Shown here in pieces: positions 45,411-58,449 of a stretch of DNA of 64,000 nucleotides. Source of the stretch: Pelobates cultripes (taxonomy: Eukaryota; Chordata; Amphibia; Anura; Pelobatidae); contig OW240917.1 in NCBI GenBank assembly GCA_933207985.1, positions 119,344,378 to 119,408,377 on the forward strand, given 5' to 3'. A model generated the notes under the pieces. That model saw only the letters and a list, made by a program, of their open reading frames with translations. It was not told where the DNA came from and did not search any database. Every line of letters starts with the position of its first letter. Position 1 is the first letter of the stretch. The position numbers and the translations under genes were made by a program.

Positions 45411-45984
45411 TATTCTAATTGTACTCGCTGGGTATCTCGATCACTGTGCTACAGCTGATTCCTAGACTCACTGAGGTGACCAGGCAGGAAGAGCAGATCA
45501 GTTGAAGAAGGACAAAAAAATCTGGGTTTATAGCCCCCTCCCCAGCCATCCACCATTGATGCTTCTGCTGAGAGATAAACTAGAAAAATAAAAAGAGCAG
45601 CAGTCAATACACTGGGCTTTTCTTAGTTGACCTGATTAGCTCCCAGTATAGTCTATGTAGCAGAGAAATAATGCAGTGTAATAAATATCAGCAGATTCAA
45701 GACACCAATTGTGGCAAATGAGAGAAACATTAAAACATATAAATTATGTATTTGTTCATAAGAAAACATGCATACGAAACATTAGAAACACAAAATATAG
45801 ACATTATTGAAAGCTCCATATACAGCCAATGTCTAAATCTATCCATCTGGTTGCACAAATACATAATAAATGGGGGGTACAAACAAACGAGCTGACAAAA
45901 GTTGTAACTGTTGATCACTGAAAGAGTAACTAATAGGTTTTACTGAAAAAGGACTTCTAGGATTGAAAGATGTGAGCTGTCAAT
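45411..45984. other. No recognised feature
   Basis: Ordinary AT-rich sequence right of hAT E. Confidence 0.3.
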
Positions 45985-46290
45985 GACAGAAGCCAGGGCT
46001 GTTGAAGATTGTAAAGGAAGCTATTAAGGACCCTGTTAAAGGGCAAGAATATTGAGAACAGAGGGGTACTGCTGAGAATGACATACTGTACTAAGACATA
46101 CAAGGTGCTATAAAGAGCAGGGGGCTGGTGAAAAGGACAAGGAACTACCGAAAATGACAAAGTGTTAAGAAAAAGAACAGGAAGACTGGTAATAAGCACA
46201 GGGGCTACAAAAAAGGACAATGGGTGCCTTCAAGGGTAAGGAGAGTTGCAAATGGTATACTGAGAAGGACATGGAATGGAGATTGATAAG
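45985..46290. repeat. Degenerate ~20-bp tandem repeat
   Basis: Loose recurrence of GGGCTG.TGAAAAGGACAA.G (for example GGGGCTGGTGAAAAGGACAA, GGAACTACCGAAAATGACAA, GGGGCTACAAAAAAGGACAA). The drift indicates an old array. The minus-strand frames over it are not genes. Confidence 0.55.
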
Positions 46291-47569
46291 GCTAAGAAGG
46301 GATGACGCTAAACATGGATTTAGGGAATGTACTGAATTACCATGTATGGGGAACCAGAATTTAAATTTTGGACTTGTGATGTCTGGCAGTATCCGTGAAT
46401 TAAATAATAATGAGGAATTCTGGTAGGAAAATCCCCTTATATGAATAGAGATGTACATATGCAAAATATTAAATATAATGAGCAAAAAAAATGAATTAGT
46501 TAATTACACATCTAAGCAGAGATATGAGAGGAAGTTTTCGGGCATTATTTCACCATCTTTAGATTCAAGTTCCTATTTCTGTTTCTTTGTTAAAGTTAAA
46601 TGCAAGCTTGATAAACTCTGTCTATTCTTTAATTGATAATCATTATCATTGCTATTAAGGGGCAGGGTATAAATAAACCAATAATAGCAGTATTGATCTA
46701 TGTTTTATTATATTATCAGTTATACACTGAACTGTTTATTGCCATGAATTTAAATGTTAGGTCAAAATGGTCACGCAGAAACCATATCTGAATCGGACTT
46801 GATTTTTCTAGTTTGGCTACTTATATATAATTATAATAATTGATGGTGTCCTAGCAATGTATTAAAACATAAGGCTAAGAATAATATCACTACAAATTAG
46901 TTGTATCATTGGGATCTTGAAAAGACAGAACAAGTTGGTCTTCTTGAATGACCAGAAACTCAAAAAAAGTCTGAACGTAGATTCAAACAAGCATCACGCA
47001 TAAAGTGAACAAATAAATGCCACGTTTAAGTGGGAGTTCCTAAAGGTTAGCACTAGGAAGTAAATTAGAGTAATTTACACTATTCATTTTAAAAAATAAC
47101 TCGCAGCATAACATTAACTAAAACGTAACATGTAATCACCAACTGCCATTATTCACATTCTTTCTACAGAGACAAAAGGGTAAATACTTCTGTTTGGCAA
47201 TGTTTAACTGAAAGCTACATTAATGGTGTGAGCAATCGGCATCATTCCCAGAGTTCTTTGGTGTGTCAGTATCACCAGGTATATTATAGCCTGTGACTAA
47301 TGTAACTTTGGTATGACCTAACAAGACACACCTCAAGTATGGCAGCTTAAGGCTATGTGTTAGTAAATATAGCCTAGCATGGCCTTCTCATTAGTCAGAT
47401 AATTTTACCTAAAGATCTTCTACTAAAGAAGTTTAAAAAGAAAACCAATATAAAAGCAAGAATAGTATTGCTGTTTCGGTATTCTACACTTAGGCTATTT
47501 CATTGTATTTAATAACATAAAATGATTTTACCATGAAGGATGGATTTAGCTTTTACTATTTAGAGGATA
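46291..47569. other. No recognised feature
   Basis: AT-rich sequence without repeat ends or coding signature. Confidence 0.35.
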
Positions 47570-48240
47570 GACACCATCATTCATTATTATTATTATTATT
47601 TTATTATTTATATAACGAAATAGCGCTGTACAATGGGTGGACTAACAGACATGTAATTGTAACCAGACAAATGGACGCACAGGAACAGAGGGGTTGAGGG
47701 CCCTGCTCAATGAGCTTACATGCTAGAGGGAGTGGGGCATAGTGACACAAAAGGTATAAGTAGGGGTAATGAAATAGGTTGCTAGAAAAGTATTAGGTTA
47801 TTTTTGACAGTTGCAGGAGAGGAGTCATGAGGGGGCGGGAGGAATGAAAACCCGCTAACAGTTTAAATTATATGCTTTCCTGAAGAAGTGTGTTTTCAAA
47901 GATTTTGTGAAGTAATGGAGAGTGGGTGAAATTCTTACGGAGAAGGGAAGGGCGTTCCACAGAAGAGGTGCAGCCGTGGAGAAATCTTGGAGGCGAGCAT
48001 CAGAGGTGGGAGTATGGACAGAGGATAGACATAAGTCTTCGGCAGAGTGCAGGTGCCTCGACGGGACATATTTGTGTATTAGGGAGGATAGGTAGGTTGG
48101 AGCAGCATTATGTAGGGACTTGTAAGCAAGCACCAGAATCTTAAATTGAGCTCTATAACTAACTGGAAGCCATTGCAGGGACTGACAGAGCGGGGAGACG
48201 TGGGAGGTGTGGGCGGACAGGGAAAAACAGGTGCTACCTC
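47570..48240 (-). pseudogene. L2-like LINE 3' fragment, antisense
   Basis: The minus strand encodes the C-terminus of an L2-type protein: FQLVIELNLRFW frame-shifting into LAYKSLHNAAPTYLSSLIHK, YVPSRHLHSA, and PLLWNALPFSVRISPTLHYF ending KTHFFRKAY. The untranslated tail (minus strand) includes AGCTCATTGAGCAGGGCCCT and ends at GCGCTAT.TCGTTATATAAATAATAAAATAATAATAA, a typical 3' end for this kind of frog repeat. It is 5'-truncated. Confidence 0.8.
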
Positions 48241-48887
48241 AATATGTTCCAATGTTTGGTATTGCATATTCCTGCATACTGTTTGCTATTATTACTTTAA
48301 CTCTTCTGTTTTATGAATATGCCCTCATGTGTTTGTACTTCATTAATAATATTTGGAAATAAAAGTGTATGTATCAAGAACCCACCCATCTTCATTTATC
48401 GAAGCAAAAATAATGCAGAGTACCTCCTGTGTATCGAAGGAAATGATTAAAGGTTGTTGGGAATCCTTAATTTAATACATATGGTACAATTAGAGCTATT
48501 GACATTAGAAGATGGGTACCAGAAGGAAATTGTCATGCAAATAATAATACTGTGATTGGATCACACATTGTAAATTGTCATAAGGAAAGAAAGAAACACA
48601 ATAAAAATAAAATACCCATACATTTTAATACAGTAAATAAATTATTTCAGAAAGACAGATGTTTATTGGTATGGACACCTTTCTATAGTGGCTGCATGGC
48701 AGCACATTCATAGATTATTTTACCAAGAAATTAAACTCAGAAAAAAAAAACAGATCAAGACAAATATTTGAACTGAATATTTGTGATTTGAGAGTTAATA
48801 TCACCTCTTACTGTAACCAGTCCCTCTGTAATCTAAAAATGGGACTTCACAATTTGTCTATTCTTGCTTATCTTCTATAGGTAAAAA
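48241..48887. other. No recognised feature
   Basis: AT-rich sequence between two retroelement fragments. Confidence 0.3.
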
Positions 48888-48901
48888 GACCTGCAGTTCA
48901 T

Positions 48902-49370
48902 CACAAAGGTCTCCTTCTCTTCTGCATGCACAGGCTAAAAATGTTAAATAAGTTCACCTTAAAACCATTGCCACACACTCACGTATGTTGTTAATGCAAC
49001 CCAAATGAACAGACCTGCAAGTCTTGTTATACTGTAAATGTGAACCTGGGCCCTGTGTGACCCGCTTTATTTCTCATCTTGAATATAACCTCATGTTCTA
49101 CAATGTGAATCTATTCTGATTCCAACAGGCACTCGAGGGTATTGTACCAATATACATAAGCTATAGGACCTGCGAGTCCACAATATGAATGCTATTAGCG
49201 GTAAATTATGACCTGTGCGTTACCAATATATGCCTATAAGTTGGTATTTTCTCTCTCTCCCGTAAATTAGACATTTTCTAAGTTGAATGGGACCTGCGAG
49301 TCCTCATTGATGCTTTCTATAAAACGACGGTGAAAATATTCAATAAAAATATATTTACAAAAAAAAAAAA
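48902..49370 (+). mobile_element. Poly(A)-tailed retro-insertion with ~14-bp TSD
   Basis: GACCTGCAGTTCAT (48888-48901) and GACCTGCAGCTCAT (49371-49384) flank a segment ending CAATAAAAATATATTTAC followed by A12. An AATAAA signal and a target duplication mark an L1-type retro-insertion. No coding frame remains, so it is a 3'-UTR fragment of an L1/Tx1 LINE or a SINE mobilised by one. Confidence 0.75.
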
Positions 49371-49384
49371 GACCTGCAGCTCAT

Positions 49385-50607
49385 TTAACACTTTAACTGG
49401 ATTACCCACTTGGATCAATAATTGTCGTGCACGTCTGCTCAGGCCTTGTGAGCACAAAATTCACCTGGTATGTTTCATCACCAGAGGCTCAAGATGAGCT
49501 TCGCAGATGGAATCATTAAGACTACATGATCTTGTTATTCTCTTGTAAATGTGTACTCTGTTTACAAATTAGTGACGGCTTTCAAAAGGAAATGCCTGCC
49601 TTAACCTGCCCTTAGTGACCTAGAGTTTACATGAAACCTTAGGAAAGAAGGGGAAGGGTGGGAAGATACCAGTTTAAAACTAACCCCCTAATAAAAGCTT
49701 GAAACCTCATATAATAGTTAAGTGAAGGCATTTACTGTAGGAATTTCCAGCATCTAACTTCTCAGGCAAACGGACCAAAATGTTGATGTAGTTAGTGATT
49801 CTGTGTCTGTCTGCTAAAGTATAGTCAACTGGAAATATTTAAATGCCATTTAGAAAAAGGTCCTATGAAGCAACATTGGTATATTAAGCATATAGGCTTA
49901 CCGCTGGGCTCAAGATTTCCACTCTCCAATAGCCATTGGCGAGGGAAAATATAGCTATGGAGATTAGAAATGTACTTTTAAATAGAATGGCAAAACCCTT
50001 CAGGCTTGCCGTGGCAAGTACCTTTTAATGTTCACTCACACATCAAATTAAATTGTTTTTTTTTAACAATAAATTGTTCTAGTAAACCATGGATGAACTA
50101 TAAAGGTCACTGTGCATATGTAAGCATATAGGTTATGTTGGAGAATTCACAAACATGATTGTCCACCTTAATCCTAAACAGTGCCAACCATAGTTATTCT
50201 AAAGACACCAAACTTTAAATATTAGCTAACATTCGCAATAACCCTTACCTACCCCTAACTTTATCCCCTTAACGTTTTAGATATTAATGTTGTTGTTATC
50301 AGTAACAATGTGTTACCACTCTATCAGGATGAATGCAGCGACATTACTGCGTTGCTACAGTGAAGTCAGTATATAAAACTAGCTGTTTTGATAAGACTAG
50401 CTCATCAACTGCTGTTTAACATCCTATTACCATGGTTTGACACTCACATTATTTGTGTTCATTTCAATACTGCTGTTGTGTATATCATTTAAAGAGCTTG
50501 TTGCTTAAAGTGTTCTGGCGCCATCCCACACCCCCACCTCAGCCGCATTGATAATGGAGTATTAGAGAACAATCTAGCCTTAGAATTACAAACATGTATT
50601 TCTCACA
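49385..50607. other. No recognised feature
   Basis: AT-rich sequence, T-run at 50,058. No repeat ends identified. Confidence 0.35.
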
Positions 50608-50934
50608 TTAAAGTGATACCCTTCCTAAATAGAAAATAGAAGCTGCTCCACCACAGCTAAAATGATCAGTTATGATGATCTCAGTCAATTCAATGCTTTC
50701 CCAAACAGCCAATTTGATTTGACAATCATCACACTGTGCAAATAAGCTTCTCCTCATAGAGATGCATTATACCAATGCATCTTTTTTGGGAATGTTTAGT
50801 GTCTACATGCTGAACGCAAAGGCAACATATGTCGGCCTTGCAAGCAGGGCCTGACTGGGACAAAAATTCAGCCCGGGCAGTTAATGGAAGAGCATACCAC
50901 TGTGAGGGGCGGGGCCAAAAGGGGGAGTGTTAAT

Positions 50935-51344
50935 TGTGTGTGTATGCATATATTGAGTAATGTGTGTATAGAGTGTGTGTGTGTGTGTGTGTGTGTGAAT
51001 GCATGGGGGTGCAGTGTGTATAAGGGATATAGAGTGTGTAGTGTGTGAGTGCAGGGGGTGTATTGTGTGTTCATAGAGGGTATAGAGTGTGTGAGTGCAG
51101 TGTAAGATTAGGGGGTATAGAGTTTGTGTACTGTGTGTATGTGAGTGATGGGTGTGTGGTGAGTGATAAGGGTTACAGAGTGTGTGTAATGTGTGTGTGT
51201 GTAAGTGCAGGAGATGTAGTGTGTGTATTTAAAGGGGTATAGAGTGTGCGTATTGTGTGTGAGTGCAGGGGGTGTACATAAGGGGTATAGAGAGTGTGTT
51301 GTGTTGTGTTGTGTGTAAGTGTAGGGGGTGTAGTGTGTCAATAG
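50935..51344. repeat. GT-rich minisatellite inside hAT F
   Basis: Units like GTGTGTAAGTGCAGGGGGTGTA and GGGGTATAGAGTGTGTGTA, alternating with short (GT)n runs. Confidence 0.8.
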
Positions 51345-52240
51345 GGGGCAGGATGGCAGATTGTGGATTAATATGGGGTAAGATGACAGGGAGTGTAGTG
51401 GGTTAATAGGGGGTATGATGGCAGGCGATGTAGTTGGCTAATAGGTGGTGTAGTGTGTTAATAGGGAGTATGATGGCAGGTGGTGTAGTGGGTTAATAGG
51501 GGGTATGATGGCAGGGGGTGTAGTGGGCTAATGGGTGGTGTAGTTGGTTAATAGGGGGTATGATGGCAGGTGGTGTAGTGGGTTAATAGGGGGTATGATG
51601 GCAGGTGGTGTAGTGGGCTAATGGGTGGTGTAGTGTATTAATAGGGGGTATGATGGCAGGTGGTGTAGTGGGTTAATAGAGGGTATGATGGCAGGGCGTG
51701 TAGTGGGTTAATAGGGGGTATGATGGCAGGTGGTGTAGTGGGCTAATGGGTGGTGTAGTGTATTAATAGGGGGTATGATGGCAGGTGGTGTAGTGGGTTA
51801 ATAGGGGGTATGATGGCAGGGGGTGTAGTGGGCTAATGGGTGGTGTAGTTGGTTAATAAGGGGTATGATGGCAGGTGGTGTAGTGGGTTAATAGGGGGTA
51901 TGATGGCAGGGGGTGTAGTGGGCTAATGGGTGGTGTAGTTGGTTAATAAGGGGTATGATGGCAGGTGGTGTAGTGGGTTAATAGGGGGTATGATGGCAGG
52001 TGGTGCAGTGGGCTAATGGGTGGTGTAGTGTGTTAATAGGGGGTATGATGGCAGGTGGTGTAGTGGGTTAATAGGGGGTATGATGGCAGGGGGTGTAGTG
52101 GGCTAATGGGTGGTGTAGTTGGTTAATAAGGGGTATGATGGCAGGTGGTGTAGTGGGTTAATAGGGGTATGATGGCAGGTGGTGTAGTGGGTTAATAGGG
52201 GTATGATGGCAGGGGGTGTAGTGGGTATATAGGGGGTATG
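51345..52240. repeat. Higher-order minisatellite (35+35+20, 90-bp period) inside hAT F
   Basis: Base units GTGTAGTGGGTTAATAGGGG with TATGATGGCAGGTG (35 bp) and GTGTAGTGGGCTAATGGGTG (20 bp). Blocks of 35, 35 and 20 recur as a 90-bp unit; for example TGGTGTAGTTGGTTAATAAG is at 51,841 and 51,931. Variants within blocks are nearly identical, which indicates recent amplification. Confidence 0.9.
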
Positions 52241-53761
52241 ATGACTGATTAATTAATTTAATCATTAAAATATATATATTCCATCAAGCCCCTAGTAACA
52301 GTTGCATGCAGGATGTAGATTCTAAACAGATCTATAAGAGTACTGTCATGATGACAATCTCATATGAACATCTGAGCTATATTCTGCTTCTGAAAGCAAT
52401 AGTGCCATTTCTTCAATATAATAACTGCTTTTTCAAATTCATTACAAGAATAAAACCACCTGTATGAATTTGAAAGAATCTGTGAATTTTATGATCTGCA
52501 ACATTGGTCACAGACTAAAGGCAGGCTGGATAAATGACGGGAATCTCCCCAGTTGGCCCAATAAATCATATTGGTTTATAATCTGACTAGCCACCGTTTT
52601 CTCCTAATTCTGCTGTTGAAACCTTTATAGCCATAGTTTGTGGACGGTGTGCATGCCATGTTGTTTCATTCCAGGGACTCTGATGACTCCATTCCACTGC
52701 ACAGTTTCAAGTGTATTAGAAGGAAAATACTTCCACAATATTACAAAGTTTAACATTGCCAGCTTTAGATCATTTCTGATTTGCAAATAGGAGATGGAAG
52801 AAACAGCAGTTAGCAGTAAGGTACCAAGGTAGCAAGATACCAAATAGAGTATATAAGTCTATATGTGGACCAGTAAACCCAGTACAGTAAGCACCTTTCT
52901 CTATGCATAATTTTATATATGTAAAATTGGAGTTAAATAACATAAATGATTACACAATAAAAACTCTTATCATCGATCTCAATACAATACAATAACTAAA
53001 TTACTTATAGCTAGTGCCCATAAATATATATGTCCATTTAATTTATATTTAGACTGCCATGCAGCTCGTCTTAGGAGTGGGTTGTCCTCAACACTCCAGA
53101 CAACTGTTTAGTAAACAATATATCTGAAACAGAAGCACAAAGGGGCTTCAGTGGTATAGGAAGGTTTTTAAATTAAAAAAAATAAAGGAGTCAAGACAAG
53201 GGTACTTACAAACAAAGTGCCAATACCCCTACCTGTACTATACTTCAAGGTGCAGACAGTCACAGGGCAGTCTTGTCTGGGCTCAGCTCTGTCTTGCAAA
53301 GCGTTCTGCAGATCTGGAAAGATGCCGCCGCTACGCTGAGCACTGTAGCCGGCCGCCGCGTATGTTGCTGTTCACATTCGACCCATGTTGATGCTGCTCA
53401 AGAAAAATCTATGCGCACTGCTGGCCAGCGGTCGCTGGAGCATTGGCCGCGGCCCACGGCAGGATGAACAAGAACATATTTTTTTTCCTGGCTTGTGGCT
53501 GGGTGCAGCCACGGCTCAAAGGAGGCCCAGGGCAGGCAGCCTACCAGGAAATTTTACAGTATCCCGGTAGGCCAGTCCGGGCCTGCGATATCAGAACCAC
53601 AACAGGAAGTATCCCTAATAGCTGTCTAGGAAGTATTGTAAATAACGTCTTTTCTCAGAAAAGGCAGCGTTTACTTTGCTGACACTGCAGACATAATCTC
53701 TTTGTAACCAGAACCACTAAATTAAGCTGTAGTGATTCTGGTGCTTAGAGTGCCCCTTTAA

Positions 53762-54349
53762 CATTTCCATGTTGCCACAGTTTTTTTGCCAAAAGTGGAA
53801 ATGATGGTTGGATTAGAGTGCTGAGGTTTCTCAAAGTGCAATTCTACTGAGTCACATGTGCCTTTGAAATTGGATAGAGTTAGCAGGATGGCATCTGCAT
53901 AATGCAGCACTGAAAATTTTCACACTAGGATCATAAATAGGAATTCACTAAAAAAGTAAAAGAGAGGGAAAAGGGGGCAAGGAGAAAGAAGGAATAAGAG
54001 GGGAAATGAAAAGGAGTTAATACACAGAAAATACATAATTAGATAGGAAGGATAACAAAGTTAAGGGGAAGAGTGATACTCCAAAAATAACATAATGTTT
54101 TGTAAGTACGTAATAAGGAAGAATGAAAAAAGAACACTTAAAGAACAATTTAAATAACCAACGTGAAATCACCAAGGGAATGGATTTATATATCCCACAT
54201 GACTTTTTTCTTAATTTTTTTTTCTCTCCATTTTTTTTCGTTCTCTTTATTTTTACTATTTTTTTATTTACTCCCCCCCCCACCACCACATTAATAGTGC
54301 CTCCTATTGTGCTTGCCACAGGTCGAGTACCCTCAGCCATATCTGAGTA
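53762..54349. other. No recognised feature
   Basis: Purine-rich to 54,020, then T/C-rich with a C-run near 54,272. No repeat ends. Confidence 0.3.
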
Positions 54350-57300
54350 ATGGGATATGGAAGAAACATTAACAGCATTAGAAGACTGGTCAAGACGTAA
54401 CAATTTAAGAATCAGAGGAATACCATATCCACTACTCGTGATACGGTATGGCGGGAGTTAGCCGTCATACACTGCACTTGCTTTAAGTTGATGCCAATGT
54501 TTTAGATCAATCCGTCTCATCTTTATGTAAACACTAATAAAGAAAGGTTTTTGATTTCTGTATATGTTTGGTAACAGAGAGAGAGAAACCCAGAAAACAA
54601 AAAAATATCATAAATTAAGTTGATGTCTATAAATGCCCGGGGGATAAATACACCATGTAAAAGGTCAATAATTGTAGATTATTTGAAAAAAAATGGGTAC
54701 AAATTTGTGCCCTCCAAAAAACTCACTGGACAAAAGTTAAAGAAAAGACAATAAATTCACCGAGATACCCCATAATTATAAGTGCAGCCTTAGAAAACAA
54801 AAAAAAGGGGTGTTGCACTTATTTTTGCAAAAAATGTTTCCCTAGTTATTAAATACCAAGAACTAGATCCAGAAGGGCGATATATTATTTTAATATGTAA
54901 AATAAACAACAAAGGATTTACACTAGCCAAACAAAGCAACACCAAACAAAGCAACGATAACATTTATATCAAGAGTGCTTAAAAATATAGAGCAGATTAG
55001 ACAAGGGATGATACTAATTATGGGGGATTTTAACTGCGTAGTTGACCCGCTAAGCAATAGAATGAGCCAGAATGATAAGAAAAATGATAAAAAAGATGAG
55101 AATATACTGCAAAACTTACTTAATAATCACAATTTAAGAGATATATGAAGAACATTCCATCTCACAGATTTAGATTATACATGTTATTTCAGAACATTCA
55201 ATTCTTACTCCAGAATAGATTTTAATCTGGGTGATGTGACCATGCTGTATCTTGTTAAAAAAAATAGAAATACAGGATATAGCATAGTTAGACTATAGCC
55301 CCATCATGCTGGAATACAAAGACAATTTTGACAATTTTCGCAAAGAGTGGAGCATAAAAGACTTTATACCACACAAAAAAAGTAATGTGGAAGAAATTTT
55401 AAAAATAACAAATCTCTTTTTTCCTGAAAACAAAAACAAAGGTACACTGGACATTACGGTCTGGTGCACATATAAAAGTGTAGTTAGAGGTCACCTGATA
55501 AAAATGATATAGATTGAAAACAAAAAAGGAATACCGCCCCTACCAAAACTATATATAACATTAAGTGAACAAAAAAGGCAAAATAAATTAACACCTACTA
55601 CACAAATAACAAGTAAGATTGCAGAAATAGAAAAACAGATTAGCAATCAACTATTAAATAAAGCATCCAAACAACTAGAATCAAGTTAAATGGTATTTAA
55701 AAGGCAACAAACCAGAAACAATGATGTCCAATAAACTGAAAAAAGACAAACATAAAAGAGTAATACATAAAATAAAAGAGAACGACACTTATCTAATGGC
55801 CCCAGAAAAAAATCGGTGGAGCTTTTGAAAGATTTTATCAGAATTTATGTAGCTTACTAGAATAAATATTTGGTAAAACAGAAGAGATTAGGAATTTCTT
55901 TTGGCCCATGCCAAAACCAGCCCATAACAGAAGTAGAGGTTAGTAAATCGATATACAAACTTAAAATAAAGACCGCTCCAGGCCCTGATGGCTTTACAAA
56001 TACATTTTACAAATTAATGAAAGATCAACTAAAAGGAAACTCACTAATATTTTTAACTATATAATGGAAACAGGAAACTGTCCTGGAGAGCTGTTGAGGG
56101 CAAACATTGTGCCCATCCCAAAAGCAGATAAAGACCCAGAAAACATAGGCAACTATAAAGCCATATCATTAATCAATACAGATATTAAAATACTATCTTC
56201 CATTCTAGCTAACAGATTAAAACACAGTAACACCACAACTTATTAATAATGATCAAGTTAGATTTATACCAGGGAGGTCCTCAATTAACAATCTTACAAA
56301 AATAATAAACATAATGAAGGAAACGGAGAGAAGTGGAACCCCTCTAATACTTCTGTCAATAGACGCAGAGAAAGCGTTTGACAGGGATGGATGGGATTTC
56401 ATGTTCGCCGCTTTAAACCGGTTCAGACTCACTGGACCAATCCTACAAGCCATGTCTGATCGCTACAGCTCTCCATCAGAAAAGATAATAGGGTCAGGCT
56501 TTACATCACAAAATTTTAACATCAAACACGGGACCAGACAAGGGTGCCCTCTCTCTCCCTTACTGTATATAATGGTGCTAGAACCCTTGGCGATTTCAAT
56601 AAGACAGAATAAAAAAATTAAGGGATTCACAAACTCACTAAGACAAACTAAATTAAACATCTATGCAGATGACATCCTATTAACATCAGAAGAGCCAAAC
56701 ATTTCAGTCCCAGATTTACTGAAGGACATAAGCAATTACTCCAAAGTCTCAGGATATAAAATAAATTTGGAGAAATCTACAGTTATAGCTAAAAAAAATG
56801 AACAAAAGGATAATTAAACTTCTTGTGCAGAACACAGGGCTCCCCAAGAACAGTGATAGGCTAAAATATCTAGGCATCAATATAACTACAGAATTCAAGA
56901 ATTTAATAGAAGCTAACTTTCTACCACTATTAAAACAAACTAATAAAAATAATAAAAATCTAAGGGATTGGAAAGGCATGGGCTTTTCATGGTCGGGCAG
57001 GATTAACATCCTAAATGCATATATCCTGCCAAAATGGCTGTACTTGTGGAGAATGCTTCCAATTAATTTCCCAGAAAACTGGCTGTCCTTACTACATTCT
57101 TCCTTTGCTAAATTTATTTGGGGGAGACAGGGAGCAGGAAACCAAGAGTTAAAATGAAAGTATTAGCCAGGTCAAGACAGGACAGAGGTTTGGGGTGTCC
57201 AGAAGGTTTGCAATGCTATCTGGCCAGCAGACTATTTCACATAATGCTCACACAAAGTAAGGCAGCAACCCAAGAAATGTGGTATAAAATGTAAAAAGCT

Positions 57301-57480
57301 AAAACTGGGGTTGGAAACTTGTCCTCATTATTTTGGGTTGTTGAGGCAATGAGGCAAATAAAAAAATGAATTAGAGAGGCACGAATCAAATCTCAGATAC
57401 TTAAAGAGTTAACGAAATGGTGGGAGAAATTTAACAAGAACATTTGCATAATGTGCAAAATCAGCTTTACCTTAGCTAAT
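54350..57480 (+). pseudogene. L1/Tx1-clade LINE relic (ORF1 scrap, endonuclease, reverse transcriptase)
   Basis: A scrap of ORF1 (WSRRNNLRIRGIP, about 54,390-54,425) is followed, after a deletion, by ORF2. The apurinic-endonuclease-like domain shows INARG-like start near 54,625, LQKTHWTK, GRYIILICKINNKG and MGDFNC (about 55,020). The reverse transcriptase has APGPDGFTNTFYKLM, PIPKADKDPENIGNYKAISL (56,110 on), IDAEKAFDRDGWDFMF, GTRQGCPLSPLLYIMVLEPL and an intact YADD box (56,662-56,673). The C-terminal part includes WSGRINILNAYILPKWLY (57,000). Stops and frame changes are scattered through it. The parent protein copies its RNA at a nicked target. Confidence 0.9.
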
Positions 57481-58330
57481 CTTATTGTCAGCTAGTCCAC
57501 ACAAGTTGTGTTCCCGTACATCCTTAAGCAAGAGCATGAGAAAAGTAGTAAAAAAATAATAATCATTTATTTTTTTAGCAATAGGCCTATTCCATGGACA
57601 TGGGCCTGAAACTGCAGCTCCATCAGCCTCTATGTTAATCCGGCAATGGTCAACAGAATCAAATATAAAATACAAAGATGCCAGCATACCTTGCAAAGGA
57701 TAATAAAATGCACTGGACTAGAAAATGAAAAGGCAGAAGTTTTAAATGTTTTTTTGTTTGTTTTTTTATATTCAGAAAGAAAGGTCTTCTGGTGAAGTTT
57801 AAAGATGTAGGTAAGTTTAACTTCTATCCCCCCTCCCACAATTTTGACTTTGACTCCTTTCATTTTGTGCTCTACTTACCTAACTCCACATTCTTAACCC
57901 CTGGGCCAATGAAATGTCATATTTTGTTTAACACCATAAACCTAATATGTGATGTCAAATATCTTGTTCGAGCAAACTAAGCATGACTGTTGAGTTCAAT
58001 ACCCAGAAAACTGGGCTTTTTTCAATAATACCTCAAAGTCTTGACATAACTGGTTGCTCAGGTTTCCACAACATATCTAGCCATTAATAAGGTTGAGGGG
58101 AAGGAAACTGCAAAAATAATCATGACAGACAACACATGTTTTTCTTTAACACAACTAATCATTAGTTGTTACCATTTCTTTTACATCATCACAGCTTGAC
58201 CCTATGGACCAGCCTCCACTGACTGTAGATATGCAAATCACTGTTATAGATTATACTTTATAGATTTACACAAACATGTGATTGGCTGACACATGATTTA
58301 GCACTAAAACAATTTAATGAAGTTCATGTC
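57481..58330. other. No recognised feature
   Basis: AT-rich sequence with no coding or repeat signature beyond the LINE. Confidence 0.3.
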
Positions 58331-58435
58331 ATGTGATCAAAGCCCCAGGCTCAGATAGTATTCACCCAAAACTACTTAGGGAGCTCAGTGTAGTAATAGC
58401 CAAATCACTGTTTTTACTCTTTCAATAGTCTTTCA
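58331..58435 (+). pseudogene. Short CR1-like reverse transcriptase scrap
   Basis: Translates to KAPGSDSIHPKLLRELSVV with SLFLLFQ following, the same motif region as PDGIHPRVLK in the CR1 relic at 21,290. Only about 100 bp is recognisable. Confidence 0.6.
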
Positions 58436-58449
58436 TTCAGAGATTGGTG

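Larger units (their letters stand above)
50845..53585. mobile_element. hAT-type element F, same family as E in opposite orientation
   Basis: The left end CAGGGCCTGACTGGGACAAA with ATTCAGCCCGGGC matches the right end of element E. The right end, complementary to CAGGCCCGGACTGGCC, matches E's left end. It lies inside a T2 MITE. The 8-bp flanks do not match (CTTGCAAG and CGATATCA), so a target duplication cannot be shown; later rearrangement or two joined partial elements are possible. It contains a GT array, a 35/35/20 minisatellite, about 1 kb of sequence unlike element E (52,250-53,230) and a GC-rich right part. Confidence 0.65.
50608..53761. mobile_element. T2-type MITE split by hAT F
   Basis: Left half 50,608-50,844 begins TTAAAGTGATACC and contains GATCTCAGTCAATTCAATGC and CATAGAGATGCATTATACCAATGCATC. 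The right half 53,586-53,761 contains CTCAGAAAAGGCAGCGTTTAC and ends GTGCCCCTTTAA. Both halves match, in inverted order, the intact relative at 62,230-62,699. That identifies everything between them as inserted DNA. Confidence 0.7.
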
